A stretch of DNA of 64,000 nt from Saccharothrix sp. ALI-22-I (lineage in GTDB: Bacteria; Actinomycetota; Actinomycetes; Mycobacteriales; Pseudonocardiaceae), in assembly GCF_001984175.1 (NCBI RefSeq), contig NZ_MTQP01000068.1, forward strand, positions 992,001-1,056,000. The letters are read 5' to 3'. Position numbers and translations under genes: made by a program. Positions 1-9,318 of this stretch are shown one piece after another. The notes under the pieces are model-generated. The model searched no databases, was not told where the DNA came from, and saw only the letters and a list, made by a program, of their open reading frames with translations. Position 1 is the stretch's first letter. Each line of letters begins with the position of its first letter.

Positions 1-139
1 GAAGGGCAATCTGGCCAAGGCCGCGGGTCTGTTCAACGCCCCGGCTTCCCAGGTCGCTCGCCTGGCTGCTGCCCTGGTGGAGAAGAAGGCCGCGGAGGCG
101 CCTGCCGCCGCCGAGGCCGAAGCTCCCGCCGAAAGCTGA
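1..139 (+). CDS. rplJ: 50S ribosomal protein L10, C-terminal end (5' truncated)
   Basis: The window opens inside this gene. Reading from base 2 gives 45 residues ending in an Ala/Glu/Pro-rich tail (AEAPAES) and a TGA at 137-139. The segment starting KGNLAKAAGLFNAPASQVAR matches the C-terminal part of actinobacterial L10, which holds the L7/L12 dimers on the ribosomal stalk. The next gene is rplL, the standard rplJ-rplL order. The N-terminal rRNA-binding domain lies outside the window. Identity rests on the tail plus the neighbour. Confidence 0.85.
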   Translation, partial: KGNLAKAAGLFNAPASQVARLAAALVEKKAAEAPAAAEAEAPAES

Positions 140-203
140 TCACACACCCAGACACTCCGCGTCCCGGCCGCAGTTCGGGCGTTGAAAAGAAAGGACCGCC
201 ATC

Positions 204-590
204 ATGGCGAAGCTCAGCACCGACGAGCTGCTCGACGCGTTCAAGGAGATGACCCTCCTGGAGCTGTCGGCCTTCGTGAAGCAGTTCGAGGAGACCTTCG
301 AGGTCACCGCCGCCGCGCCGGTCGCCGTTGCCGCTGCCGGCCCGGCCGCCGCTGCCGCTCCCGCCGAGGAGGAGAAGGACGAGTTCACCGTCGTCCTCGA
401 GGGCGCCGGCGAGAAGAAGATCCAGGTCATCAAGGTCGTCCGCGAGGTCGTCTCGGGCCTGGGCCTGAAGGAGGCCAAGGAGCTCGTCGAGTCCGCTCCG
501 AAGGCGATCCTGGAGAACGTGGCGAAGGACGTCGCCGACGCCGCCAAGGAGAAGCTCGAGGCTGCCGGCGCCAAGATCTCGCTCAAGTGA
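204..590 (+). CDS. rplL: 50S ribosomal protein L7/L12
   Basis: 128 residues, the usual length. The N-terminal dimerisation helices (about 1-35, STDELLDAFKEMTLLELSAF) are followed by a flexible Ala/Pro hinge (about 36-57) and the C-terminal factor-binding domain (about 60-128, with FTVVLEGAGEKKIQVIKVVR). This protein recruits EF-Tu, EF-G and other GTPases to the ribosome. The start ATG follows a GAAAGGA ribosome-binding site about 6 nt upstream. It lies 64 bp after rplJ, so the two are probably co-transcribed, and a strong hairpin follows. A 137-residue reading in an overlapping frame is a high-GC shadow. Confidence 0.97.
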   Translation: MAKLSTDELLDAFKEMTLLELSAFVKQFEETFEVTAAAPVAVAAAGPAAAAAPAEEEKDEFTVVLEGAGEKKIQVIKVVREVVSGLGLKEAKELVESAPKAILENVAKDVADAAKEKLEAAGAKISLK

Positions 591-621
591 TCTAGCGCTC
601 CAAAGCTGCTCCACCGCTGCT

Positions 622-658
622 ACGAGGGCGGGCACCCACACCGGGTGCCCGCCCTCGT
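622..658 (+). terminator. Hairpin terminator after rplL
   Basis: A perfect 16-bp inverted repeat (ACGAGGGCGGGCACCC, 622-637, and its complement 643-658) encloses the 5-nt loop ACACC, 31 bp after the rplL stop. No U-tract follows, as is common for actinobacterial terminators. It probably ends the rplJL transcript and separates it from the Mce operon. Confidence 0.75.
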
Positions 659-894
659 GCTGTTCGGACCTCCCCGATTGGCGTTCGGGCGATATTGACC
701 GGCCAGTAGGTAGTGGCCCACCATCTGCACCGGAGATCACCAGCGGGCCGGCGGGGTTGAGGAAGCTCACACCGTTACCCATCCGAGACCGCGTTAGCCC
801 AACTGGTGAGTAACTACGACGCGGCAGCATCGTTGCACCGGTATGACGCGGCCCGGCCGGCGTCGGGCACTGCTGCCGCTGACCTGGAGGTGCG
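659..894 (+). promoter_or_regulatory. Upstream region of the Mce operon, likely promoter
   Basis: This gap between the rplL hairpin and the Mce ATPase has no convincing gene. It contains TTGACC at 695-700, a -35-like hexamer, with no clear -10 at standard spacing. Overlapping its downstream side is a small inverted repeat, GGCCA...TGGCC (701-717), which could be an operator. Mce operons elsewhere are often controlled by TetR- or GntR-type repressors, but no regulator gene lies next to this one. The promoter assignment is inference from position. Confidence 0.3.
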
Positions 895-1980
895 ATGGGC
901 GTCGAGGTGGTCGTCGAAGGCCTGACCAAGTCCTTCGGCAAGCAGACCATCTGGCGGGACGTCACGCTCACCCTCCCGCCGGGCGAGGTCAGCGTGATGC
1001 TCGGACCGTCGGGCACGGGCAAGTCGGTCTTCCTGAAGTCCTTGGTTGGACTGCTGAAACCAGAGCACGGGAAGATCGTCATCAACGGCACGGACCTGGT
1101 CCGCTGCTCCGAGCACAAGCTCTACGAGATCCGGAAGCTGTTCGGCGTCCTGTTCCAGGACGGCGCGCTGTTCGGCTCGATGAACCTCTTCGACAACGTC
1201 GCCTTCCCGCTGCGCGAGCACACCCGCAAGACGGAGGCGGAAGTCCGGCGGATCGTGCTGGAGAAGATGGAGATGGTCGGGCTCGTCGGCGCGGAGAAGA
1301 AGCTCCCCGGCGAGATCTCCGGTGGTATGCGCAAGCGCGCCGGGCTGGCGCGGGCCCTGGTGCTGGACCCGGAGATCATCCTCTGCGACGAGCCGGACTC
1401 CGGCCTCGACCCGGTCCGCACCGCGTACCTGAGCCAGCTGCTCATCGACCTGAACTCGCAGATCGACGCCACGATCCTGATCGTCACGCACAACATCACC
1501 GTGGCCCGCACGGTCCCGGACAACCTCGGCATGTTGTTCCGCCGCGAACTGGTCATGTTCGGCCCTCGTGAGGTGTTGCTGACCAGCGACGAACCGGTGG
1601 TCGAGCAGTTCCTCAACGGCCGCCGCATCGGCCCGATCGGCATGTCGGAGGAGAAGGACCAGGCGACGATGGCCGCCGAGCTGGCGCACCGCGACGCGGG
1701 CCACTCGGACGGCTCACCGGACGAGGACATGCGCGGCGTGGTCCCGCAGCTCGAACCGACGCCCGGTCTGCCGCCGCGTGGCGCGGTGCGGCGCCGTAAG
1801 GACCGGGTGATGAGCATCCTGCACACGCTGCCGGTCGACGCGCAGCAGGGCATCATCGCCAGCCTCACCCCGGACGAGCAGCGCCACTACCAGGTGATGG
1901 TCGACGCCAACCAGACCAGCCCGTTGCCGACCAGCCCGTTGCCACCCAGCCCGTGGCCGCGGCAAGGGGGCGTGCTGTGA
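895..1980 (+). CDS. mkl: Mce-system ABC transporter ATPase (Mkl/MlaF-like)
   Basis: 361 residues with all ABC motifs: Walker A GPSGTGKS (37-44), Q-loop Gln88, signature ISGGM (about 141-145), Walker B IILCDE (about 161-166) and a switch His in IVTHN. It powers lipid uptake by the YrbE permeases and Mce proteins encoded just downstream. The C-terminal extension beyond about residue 260 includes a LHTLPVDAQQGIIASLTPDEQ segment, probably regulatory, and ends in a Pro-rich repeat (SPLPTSPLPPSPWP). The ATG follows GGAGGTGCG. It overlaps the next gene by 4 bp (GTGA). M. tuberculosis also has its Mkl ATPase gene between rplL and rpoB, but its yrbE/mce genes lie elsewhere. Confidence 0.93.
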   Translation: MGVEVVVEGLTKSFGKQTIWRDVTLTLPPGEVSVMLGPSGTGKSVFLKSLVGLLKPEHGKIVINGTDLVRCSEHKLYEIRKLFGVLFQDGALFGSMNLFDNVAFPLREHTRKTEAEVRRIVLEKMEMVGLVGAEKKLPGEISGGMRKRAGLARALVLDPEIILCDEPDSGLDPVRTAYLSQLLIDLNSQIDATILIVTHNITVARTVPDNLGMLFRRELVMFGPREVLLTSDEPVVEQFLNGRRIGPIGMSEEKDQATMAAELAHRDAGHSDGSPDEDMRGVVPQLEPTPGLPPRGAVRRRKDRVMSILHTLPVDAQQGIIASLTPDEQRHYQVMVDANQTSPLPTSPLPPSPWPRQGGVL

Positions 1981-2762
1981 GCGCACCGACGTCGTTCCCC
2001 GGCGTCGGCGCGCTGCGCGAGACCGGGCGGATGTTCGCGCTCGGCATCGACGTGGTCCGCAGCACGTTCCGCCGCCCGTTCCAGCTCCGCGAGTTCATCC
2101 AGCAGTGCTGGTTCGTGGTGAGCGTGACGGTGCTGCCGACGGCGCTGGTCTCGATCCCGTTCGGCGCGGTCATCGCGCTGCAGATCGGTTCGCTGACCCG
2201 GCAGATCGGCGCGCAGTCGTTCACCGGCGCGGCGAGCGTGCTGGCGATCATCCAGCAGGCCAGCCCGATCGTGACGGCGCTGCTCATCGCGGGTGCGGGC
2301 GGTTCGGCGATCTGCGCCGACCTGGGCAGCCGCAAGATCCGCGAGGAGATCGACGCGATGGAGGTGCTGGGCGTCTCGCCGATCCAGCGCCTGGTCGTGC
2401 CGCGGGTGCTGGCCGCGATGCTGGTCAGCGTGCTGCTCAACGGCATGGTCAGCGTGGTCGGCGTGATGGGCGGCTACTTCTTCAACGTGATCCTGCAGGA
2501 CGGCACGCCCGGCGCGTACCTGGCCAGTTTCAGCGCCCTGGCCCAGCTGCCGGACCTGTGGATCTCCGAGATCAAGGCGTTGATCTTCGGGTTCATCGCG
2601 GGCATCGTGGCCGCCTACCGCGGCCTGAACCCGGCGGGCGGCCCGAAGGGCGTCGGCGACGCGGTCAACCAGGCCGTGGTCATCACGTTCCTGCTGCTGT
2701 TCTTCGTGAACTTCGTGCTCACCACGATCTACCTCCAGGTCGTCCCGGCGAAGGGGAGCTGA
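1977..2762 (+). CDS. yrbEA: YrbE/MlaE-family permease A of the Mce system
   Basis: 261 residues with about five or six hydrophobic segments and the MlaE-family core: a VALQIGS-like stretch, then GAGGSAICADLGSRKIREEIDAMEVLG, in which the EEIDAMEVLG coupling helix contacts the ATPase. It forms a heteromeric inner-membrane permease with the next gene product. I chose the GTG at 1977, which overlaps the stop of the ATPase (GTGA). A start 24 bp upstream is possible but would extend the overlap. Translational coupling along the operon supports this choice. Confidence 0.92.
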   Translation: MSAPTSFPGVGALRETGRMFALGIDVVRSTFRRPFQLREFIQQCWFVVSVTVLPTALVSIPFGAVIALQIGSLTRQIGAQSFTGAASVLAIIQQASPIVTALLIAGAGGSAICADLGSRKIREEIDAMEVLGVSPIQRLVVPRVLAAMLVSVLLNGMVSVVGVMGGYFFNVILQDGTPGAYLASFSALAQLPDLWISEIKALIFGFIAGIVAAYRGLNPAGGPKGVGDAVNQAVVITFLLLFFVNFVLTTIYLQVVPAKGS

Positions 2763-2763
2763 G

Positions 2764-3603
2764 ATGGCCACGATCAACGACCGGTTCCGCAAGGTGGGCA
2801 ACGCGCCGCTGACCATGCTGGACACCTTCGGTGACCAGCTGTGGTTCTACCTGCGCGCGCTCGCCTGGACCCCGCGCACGCTGACCCGCTACCTGCGCGA
2901 GACGCTGCGGCTGCTGGCCGAGGTGAGCTTCGGCTCCGGCGCGCTGGCGGTCATCGGCGGCACGATCGGCGTGATGATCGGCATGTCGGTGTTCACCGGC
3001 ACGGTCGTCGGCCTGCAGGGCTTCACCGCGCTCAACCAGATCGGCACACCGGCGTTCGCGGGCTTCGTGTCCGCGTACTTCAACACCCGCGAGATCGCGC
3101 CCCTGGTGGCGGGCCTGGCCCTCAGCGCGACGGTCGGTTCGGGTTTCACCGCGCAGCTGGGCGCGATGCGGATCTCCGAGGAGATCGACGCGCTGGAGGT
3201 CATGGGCATCCCCAGCCTGCCGTACCTGGTCACCACGCGGATCATCGCGGGTTTCGTCGCGATCATCCCGCTGTACGTGATCGGCCTGCTCACCTCGTAC
3301 CTGGCGGCGAGGTTCATCACCGTCGAGTTCTACGGGCAGTCGGCGGGCACCTACGACCACTACTTCAACCTGTTCCTACCGCCGATCGACGTGCTCTGGT
3401 CGTTCGGCAAGGTGCTCGTCTTCGCCGTGGTGATCATCATGACGCACTGCTACTACGGCTACCGCGCCAGCGGCGGCCCGGCGGGCGTGGGTGTCGCGGT
3501 CGGCCGCGCGGTGCGCACGGCGATCGTCACGATCAGCGTGCTCGACTTCTTCCTGAGCATGGCCATCTGGGGGAACACGACGACGGTGAGGATCGCCGGA
3601 TGA
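2764..3603 (+). CDS. yrbEB: YrbE/MlaE-family permease B of the Mce system
   Basis: 279 residues, polytopic, the second permease half. It carries GFTALNQIGTPAF and, in the conserved region, GSGFTAQLGAMRISEEIDALEVMGI, again with the EEIDALEVMG coupling motif. The ATG is 1 bp after the yrbEA stop, and its own stop overlaps the mceA start (ATGA). Two non-identical YrbE proteins are the norm in actinobacterial mce operons. Confidence 0.93.
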   Translation: MATINDRFRKVGNAPLTMLDTFGDQLWFYLRALAWTPRTLTRYLRETLRLLAEVSFGSGALAVIGGTIGVMIGMSVFTGTVVGLQGFTALNQIGTPAFAGFVSAYFNTREIAPLVAGLALSATVGSGFTAQLGAMRISEEIDALEVMGIPSLPYLVTTRIIAGFVAIIPLYVIGLLTSYLAARFITVEFYGQSAGTYDHYFNLFLPPIDVLWSFGKVLVFAVVIIMTHCYYGYRASGGPAGVGVAVGRAVRTAIVTISVLDFFLSMAIWGNTTTVRIAG

Positions 3604-4943
3604 TCAAGCGACGACTCTTGGGGGTCGTGTTCCTGGCCGTGATCGCGCTCTTCCTCACCTTCACGGTCGCGATGTACAACAACGCGTTCACCGAGGTGGT
3701 GAAGGTGACGTTGAAGACCGACCGGGTCGGCAACCAGTTGCAGGTCGCCTCGGACGTCAAGGTCCGCGGCATGATCGTCGGCGAGGTCCGGGCGATCCGG
3801 ACCGCCGGTGACGGCGCCGAGCTGGACCTGGCGCTGGACCCCGAGCAGGTCCGGCACATCCCCGGCAACGTCTCCGCGCGGCTGCTGCCGAAGACGCTGT
3901 TCGGCGAGCGGTACGTGAACCTGGTCCTGCCCAAGAACAGCCCAAAAGAACAGGCACAGTCCGCGCTGACCGAGGGTGACGTCATCGAGCAGGACCGCTC
4001 CAGCAGCGCCATCGAGCTGGAACGCGTGCTCAACGACCTGATGCCGGTGCTCCAGGCCGTTCAGCCGGAGAAGCTGGCCACCACGCTGACCGCGATGTCG
4101 CAGGCGTTGGAGAACCGGGGCAGGCCGCTGGGCGAGACGCTGGTCCAGCTGGATTCCTACCTGGGCGAGTTCAACCAGCAGTTGCCCGCGCTCAAGCAGG
4201 GCATCAGCCGCCTCGCCGACGTCTCGAACGTCTACGCGGACGCCGCGCCGGACCTGGTGCAAGCCCTGAGCGACGCCACCGTCACCAGTCGCACGCTGGT
4301 CGAGCAGCGGGACAACCTGCTGGCCATGTACGGCACGCTGACCACCACCGCGATGGACCTGAACAGCTTCCTCGCGGTGAACAAGAACAACCTGATCCAG
4401 CTCGCCGACGTCAGCCGACCGACACTGGAGCTGCTGGCCAAGTACGCGCCGGAGTACCCCTGCCTGCTCAAGGGCCTGGTCGAGTTCAAGCCGATCATGG
4501 ACCAGGCGTTCGGCAAGGGGACGAACGAGCCGGGCCTGCACATCACGCTGGAGATCACCGCCGACCGCGGCAAGTACGAGCCGGGCAAGGACGACCCGGA
4601 GTACGCCGACAATCGCGGCCCGCGCTGCTACGACATCGTGCCGCGGCCGGACCCGTTCCCGCAGTACCCGCCGGACGGCCCGGTCAAGGACGGCACCACG
4701 GCACCGCCGGCCGCCCGGGTCGCGCACGACGGCGTGCTGCCGCCCGCCACCGGGGTGAACAGCGACGGCACCACGTCGCCGTCGTCGTTGCGCGGCGTGC
4801 CGACCCTGGCGAACTCCCCGGAGGAGCAGGACTTCCTGGCCGCGCTGCTCGCGCCGCAGTTCGGTCTGGAGCGCGACCAGATGCCGAGCTTCACCGCGTT
4901 GCTGCTCGGACCGCTGTACCGGGGCGCGGAGGTGACGGCATGA
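3600..4943 (+). CDS. mceA: Mce family protein A (lipid-shuttling MlaD-like)
   Basis: 447 residues. One N-terminal transmembrane anchor (about 6-26), then an MlaD/MCE domain (about 35-115, with DVKVRGMIVGEVRAI and GERYVNLVLP), a long helical region that would build the periplasmic tube, and a Pro-rich, disordered C-terminal third. It is the first of six paralogous Mce proteins expected to assemble as a heterohexamer that carries lipids or sterols across the periplasm. The start ATG overlaps the yrbEB stop by 4 bp. Confidence 0.92.
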   Translation: MIKRRLLGVVFLAVIALFLTFTVAMYNNAFTEVVKVTLKTDRVGNQLQVASDVKVRGMIVGEVRAIRTAGDGAELDLALDPEQVRHIPGNVSARLLPKTLFGERYVNLVLPKNSPKEQAQSALTEGDVIEQDRSSSAIELERVLNDLMPVLQAVQPEKLATTLTAMSQALENRGRPLGETLVQLDSYLGEFNQQLPALKQGISRLADVSNVYADAAPDLVQALSDATVTSRTLVEQRDNLLAMYGTLTTTAMDLNSFLAVNKNNLIQLADVSRPTLELLAKYAPEYPCLLKGLVEFKPIMDQAFGKGTNEPGLHITLEITADRGKYEPGKDDPEYADNRGPRCYDIVPRPDPFPQYPPDGPVKDGTTAPPAARVAHDGVLPPATGVNSDGTTSPSSLRGVPTLANSPEEQDFLAALLAPQFGLERDQMPSFTALLLGPLYRGAEVTA

Positions 4944-5968
4944 GGTCGTTGGCCGCACCACTGATCAAGCTGGGCGTGTTCGCCGCGATCACCGTCCTGG
5001 CGACCACGCTGCTCGCGGTGACCATCTCGAACGTGAACTTCAACGGCGCCACCGGCTACACCGCCCGGTTCACCGACGTGACGGCGCTCAACGAGGGCGA
5101 CGACGTGCGCATCGCGGGCGTCCGGGTCGGCCAGGTGGACGAGATCCGCGTGGTGGACCGACGGCTGGCGGAGGTGGAGTTCTCGCTGGAGGGCGAGCGC
5201 ACGCTGCCGGCCTCCGTCACCGCGACGATCAAGTACCGCAACCTCGTCGGCCAGCGGTACATCGCGCTGGAGCACGGCGTGGGCGACGCGTCCGCGCTCG
5301 CCCCGGGTGACGTGATCCCGTTGGAGCGCACCAAGCCCGCGCTCGACCTGACCGTGCTGTTCAACGGGTTCAAGCCGCTGTTCCAGGCGCTCGACCCGGA
5401 CGACGTGAACCAGCTGTCGAACGAGATCATCCAGGTCCTCCAGGGCGAGGGCGGCACGATCGACAGCCTGCTGCGCCACACCGCGTCGCTGACGTCCACG
5501 CTGGCGAGCCGCGACCAGGTGATCGGCGAGGTCGTCACCAACCTCAACGCCGTGCTGGACACGGTCAACTCGCGCACCGAGCAGGTCTCCGCGCTGGTCA
5601 CCACGCTCCAGGAGCTGACCACCGGCCTGGCGGGCGACCACCAGCCCATCGGTGAGGCGATCGACGCCCTGGGCGACCTGACCACGACCACGGCGGACCT
5701 GCTCAACCAGTCGCGGCAGCCGTTGAAGGACGACATCGCGAACCTCGGGCTGGTGGCCCGGACACTGGCCGACAACGAGGCGATCGTCGAGGGCGTCATC
5801 CAGCGCCTGCCCAACAAGATCGAGTCGATGTCCCGGACCGCGTCCTACGGGTCCTGGTTCAACTTCTTCCTGTGCGAGGGCACCGGCCGCATCGCCGTGC
5901 CGCCGATCATCAACGACCCCGTCCCGATCACCGCTCTGCCGGTCACGCAGCCGAGGTGTCGCCCGTGA
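4940..5968 (+). CDS. mceB: Mce family protein B
   Basis: 342 residues. N-terminal membrane anchor (about 8-28), MCE domain (about 40-125, with GDDVRIAGVRVGQVDEI and GQRYIALEHG), and a long alpha-helical domain to the end. ATGA overlap with mceA upstream and GTGA overlap with mceC downstream indicate strict co-translation. Second subunit of the presumed Mce heterohexamer. Confidence 0.92.
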   Translation: MRSLAAPLIKLGVFAAITVLATTLLAVTISNVNFNGATGYTARFTDVTALNEGDDVRIAGVRVGQVDEIRVVDRRLAEVEFSLEGERTLPASVTATIKYRNLVGQRYIALEHGVGDASALAPGDVIPLERTKPALDLTVLFNGFKPLFQALDPDDVNQLSNEIIQVLQGEGGTIDSLLRHTASLTSTLASRDQVIGEVVTNLNAVLDTVNSRTEQVSALVTTLQELTTGLAGDHQPIGEAIDALGDLTTTTADLLNQSRQPLKDDIANLGLVARTLADNEAIVEGVIQRLPNKIESMSRTASYGSWFNFFLCEGTGRIAVPPIINDPVPITALPVTQPRCRP

Positions 5969-7002
5969 AAACCACCGGAGGCGTGACGCAGCGCAACCCC
6001 GTCACCGTCGGCGCGGTCAGCCTGACCGTGGTCGTGTTGCTGCTGCTCGCCGCGTTCTACTCGGACGACCTGCCGATCGTCGGCGGCGGCACCACGTACT
6101 CGGCCGAGTTCACCGAGGCCGCCGGCCTGGTCCCGGCGAACGAGGTGCGGGTGGCCGGCGTGAAGGTCGGCAAGGTGACCGACGTCGAGCTGGACGGTGA
6201 CCGGGTGAAGGTGTCGTTCAAGGTCAAGGACGCCTGGGTGGGCGACCGCACCACCGCGATGATCCGGATCAAGACCCTGCTCGGGCAGAAGTACCTGGCG
6301 CTGGACCCGCAGGGCTCGCAGCCGCTGAACCCGGGCGACCCGATCCCGCGTGAGCGCACCCTCTCGCCGTACGACGTGCAGGAGGCGTTCAACGGCCTGG
6401 CGTCCACGGTCGGCCAGATCGACACCAAGCAGCTCGCGGACAGCTTCCAGGTGCTGTCGGAGACGTTCCAGGGCTCGGCGGAGAGCGTTCGCGGCGCGTT
6501 GGACGGCCTGTCCGCGCTGTCGAAGACGATCTCGTCGCGGGACGAGCAGTTGGCGCAGCTGCTGGCCAACACCAACCAGATCACCAAGACCCTGTCCGAC
6601 CGCAACGAGCAGTTCGAGAAGCTGCTCGCGGACGGCAACCTGCTGCTGGGCGAGCTGAGCAAGCGGCGGGACGCGATCGGGGCGCTGCTCACCGGCACCC
6701 GTGAGCTGTCCAGGGAGCTGTCCGGCCTCGTCGCCGACAACTCCGCCCAGCTGCGGCCCGCGCTGGAGCAGCTGGACCGGGTGGCCACGATGTTGCAGCG
6801 CAACCAGGACACGCTGGACCGCAGCCTGGCGCTGATGGCGCCGTTCTACCGGGTGTTCGCGAACACCCTGGGCAACGGCCGCTGGTTCGACTCCTACATC
6901 TGCGGCCTGCTGCCGCCGTCGGTGAACCTCGGCGTGGTCGGCTTCAACGAAGAGGGCTGCCTCCCGCCCGGTGTGCAACGGACTCCCAGTGGGGGTAACT
7001 GA
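5965..7002 (+). CDS. mceC: Mce family protein C
   Basis: 345 residues from the GTG at 5965, which overlaps the mceB stop. A longer upstream reading is not needed because the membrane anchor (about 13-31, VGAVSLTVVVLLLLAAFY) then falls at the N-terminus as in the paralogues. MCE domain about 45-125 (NEVRVAGVKVGKVTDV, GQKYLALDP), then the helical region. The C-terminus ends in a short Gly/Pro-rich tail. Confidence 0.92.
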   Translation: MKTTGGVTQRNPVTVGAVSLTVVVLLLLAAFYSDDLPIVGGGTTYSAEFTEAAGLVPANEVRVAGVKVGKVTDVELDGDRVKVSFKVKDAWVGDRTTAMIRIKTLLGQKYLALDPQGSQPLNPGDPIPRERTLSPYDVQEAFNGLASTVGQIDTKQLADSFQVLSETFQGSAESVRGALDGLSALSKTISSRDEQLAQLLANTNQITKTLSDRNEQFEKLLADGNLLLGELSKRRDAIGALLTGTRELSRELSGLVADNSAQLRPALEQLDRVATMLQRNQDTLDRSLALMAPFYRVFANTLGNGRWFDSYICGLLPPSVNLGVVGFNEEGCLPPGVQRTPSGGN

Positions 7003-7003
7003 C

Positions 7004-8173
7004 ATGGCGACTACCAGAGCGGGCCGTGACCTGGTCCGTGCCGTGGCGATCGCGTGCGTGCTCGCGATCGTGGCCGCGGCGGCGATGTGGTGGGTGTTCG
7101 CGGGCGCCAACAGCCGCCGGGTGACCGCGCTGTTCGGCGCGGCCGTGGGCGTGTACCCCGGCTCGGACGTGCGGGTGCTCGGCGTCCGGATCGGCACCAT
7201 CGAGGAAGTGCAGCCGCAGGGCACGATGGTGAAGGTCGTGATGTCGGTCGACCGCACGGTGAAGGTGCCCGCGGACGTGCAGGCGGTCGTGGTCGCGCCC
7301 AGCGTGGTCAGCGACCGGTACGTGCAGCTCGCGCCGGTCTACACCGGCGGCGCGGTGATGGACGACAACGCGACCATCCCGCGTGAGCGCACCGCCACCC
7401 CGGTCGAGCTGGACGAGCTGTACGCCAGCCTGAACAAGCTGACCACCGCGCTCGGGCCGAACGGCGCGAACAAGAACGGCGCGCTGTCCGAACTGCTGGA
7501 CTCGGCGGCGGACAACCTCCAGGGCAACGGCCAGGCGCTTGGCGACACCATCAAGCAGCTCGGTGACGCCACCCGCACGTTGTCCGGCTCGAAGGACGAC
7601 CTGTTCGGCACCGTGGACAACCTGCAGAAGTTCACCGGCATGCTGGCCGCCAACGACAGCCAGGTGCGCGATTTCAACCGGCAGCTGGCCGACGTCGCCG
7701 GGTTCCTCGCCGACGAGCGGGAGAACCTGGGCGGCGCGCTGAACGAGCTGGCCACCGCGCTCGGCCAGGTGCAGGGCTTCATCCAGGACAACCGGGCCGT
7801 GCTCAAGTCCAACGTCGACAAGCTCGCGGGCATCACGCAGGTCCTGGTGAACCAGCGCGCCGCGCTCGCCGAGACGCTGGACGTCGCGCCGCTGGCCCTG
7901 GGCAACCTGCAGAACGCCTACAACGCCGCCTCCGGCACGCTCGACACCCGCGCCAACATCAACGAGCTGAACCAGCCGCCGATCGTGCTGATCTGCAAGC
8001 TCATCCAGGGTGTCGAACCGGGTCGCGTGCCCGGTGAGCTGGCGCAGGCGTGCCGCCAGCTGGAGCCGATCCTGAGCGGCGCGGTGCCGTTGAAGACGCC
8101 CGCCGAAGTGCTCACCGACATGTCCCAGGGCAAGCTGCCGCTGCCCCTGCCGCTCGCGGGGGTGCCCCAGTGA
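7004..8173 (+). CDS. mceD: Mce family protein D
   Basis: 389 residues from the ATG at 7004, 1 bp after the mceC stop. N-terminal anchor about 13-31 (AVAIACVLAIVAAAAMWWVF), MCE domain about 38-120 (GSDVRVLGVRIGTIEEV, SDRYVQLAPV), then a long helical domain and a C-terminal tail rich in Leu and Pro. An in-frame start 33 bp upstream would lie inside mceC and is disfavoured. It overlaps mceE by 4 bp. Confidence 0.9.
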   Translation: MATTRAGRDLVRAVAIACVLAIVAAAAMWWVFAGANSRRVTALFGAAVGVYPGSDVRVLGVRIGTIEEVQPQGTMVKVVMSVDRTVKVPADVQAVVVAPSVVSDRYVQLAPVYTGGAVMDDNATIPRERTATPVELDELYASLNKLTTALGPNGANKNGALSELLDSAADNLQGNGQALGDTIKQLGDATRTLSGSKDDLFGTVDNLQKFTGMLAANDSQVRDFNRQLADVAGFLADERENLGGALNELATALGQVQGFIQDNRAVLKSNVDKLAGITQVLVNQRAALAETLDVAPLALGNLQNAYNAASGTLDTRANINELNQPPIVLICKLIQGVEPGRVPGELAQACRQLEPILSGAVPLKTPAEVLTDMSQGKLPLPLPLAGVPQ

Positions 8174-9318
8174 GGCATTGGGTGGTGCTGGTGGCGAGCG
8201 CGCTGGTGTTGACCGGCTGCGGCTCGGGCGGTTTCGACGGCGTCTACAACATGCCGCTGCCCGGCGGCGCGGACGTCGGCGACCGGCCGTACCAGGTGAA
8301 GGTGCGGTTCAACGACGTGCTGGACCTGGTGCCTCAGGCGGGCGTGAAGGTCAACGACGTGCCGGTCGGCCGGGTGGACCGGATCGACCTGGGCCCCGAC
8401 GGCTGGACCGCCGAGGTGACCGTGCTGGTCAACGGCGACGTGCGGCTGCCCGGCAATTCCGTCGCCCGGCTGCGCCAGTCCGCGCTGCTCGGCGAGAAGT
8501 ACGTGGAGCTGGCCAAGCCCGCCGAGGGGCGTGAAGAGGGCGCCCTGGGCGACGGCTCGGTCATCCCGGTCGAGCGGACCAACCGCAACCCCGAGGTCGA
8601 AGAGGTCTTCGGCGCGCTGTCCATGCTGCTCAACGGTGGCGGCATCGCCCAGATCCAGGACATCAGCCGGGAGCTCAACGCCGCCCTGGAGGGCAACGAG
8701 CCGCAGATCCGGTCGCTGCTGACCAACCTGAACACGCTGGTCGGGGACCTCGACGCGCACAAGGGCGAGATCACCCGCGCGTTGGACGGCGTCAACCGCC
8801 TCGGTGGCACGTTGAACGCCCAGCGCGACCAGATCGCCGGGGTGCTGGACGAGCTGGAACCGGGCCTGAAGGTGCTCAGCGACCAGCGGACCCAGCTGGT
8901 CACCCTGCTCCAGTCGCTGGACACGCTGTCCGATGTCGCGGTCGACACGGTGAACAAGTCCAAGGACGACATCGTGGCCGACCTCAAGGCGTTGACGCCC
9001 ACGTTGCAGAAGCTCGCCGAGGCGGGCACCAACCTGCCCAACGGCTTCGAGCTGCTGCTGACCTACCCGTTCCCGGACTCGGCGGTGGACGGCATGAAGG
9101 GCGACTACACGAACCTGTTCGTCGACCTCGACCTGAACCTGGGCACGATCGTGGACAACCTGGGCCGGTCGCGGGAGTCGCCGCTGCCCACCCCGCCCGG
9201 TCTCGACGGCCACGCGCCGTCCCTGCCGTTGCCGCTGCCCAACCTGCCCCTGCCCGGGGTGTCGGGCACGTCCGGGCTGGGCGACCTGCTCGGCGGACTG
9301 CTCGGAGGTGGGCGGTGA
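8170..9318 (+). CDS. mceE: Mce family lipoprotein E
   Basis: 382 residues from the GTG at 8170 (GTGA overlap with mceD). The N-terminus is a lipoprotein signal peptide with lipobox LTGC, the lipidated Cys being residue 17; MceE is typically the lipoprotein of the set. MCE domain about 40-130 (AGVKVNDVPVGRVDRI, GEKYVELAKP), then the helical region. The tail is rich in Pro, Leu and Gly (SLPLPLPNLPLPG). The lipobox supports this start over the upstream in-frame alternative. Confidence 0.92.
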   Translation: MRHWVVLVASALVLTGCGSGGFDGVYNMPLPGGADVGDRPYQVKVRFNDVLDLVPQAGVKVNDVPVGRVDRIDLGPDGWTAEVTVLVNGDVRLPGNSVARLRQSALLGEKYVELAKPAEGREEGALGDGSVIPVERTNRNPEVEEVFGALSMLLNGGGIAQIQDISRELNAALEGNEPQIRSLLTNLNTLVGDLDAHKGEITRALDGVNRLGGTLNAQRDQIAGVLDELEPGLKVLSDQRTQLVTLLQSLDTLSDVAVDTVNKSKDDIVADLKALTPTLQKLAEAGTNLPNGFELLLTYPFPDSAVDGMKGDYTNLFVDLDLNLGTIVDNLGRSRESPLPTPPGLDGHAPSLPLPLPNLPLPGVSGTSGLGDLLGGLLGGGR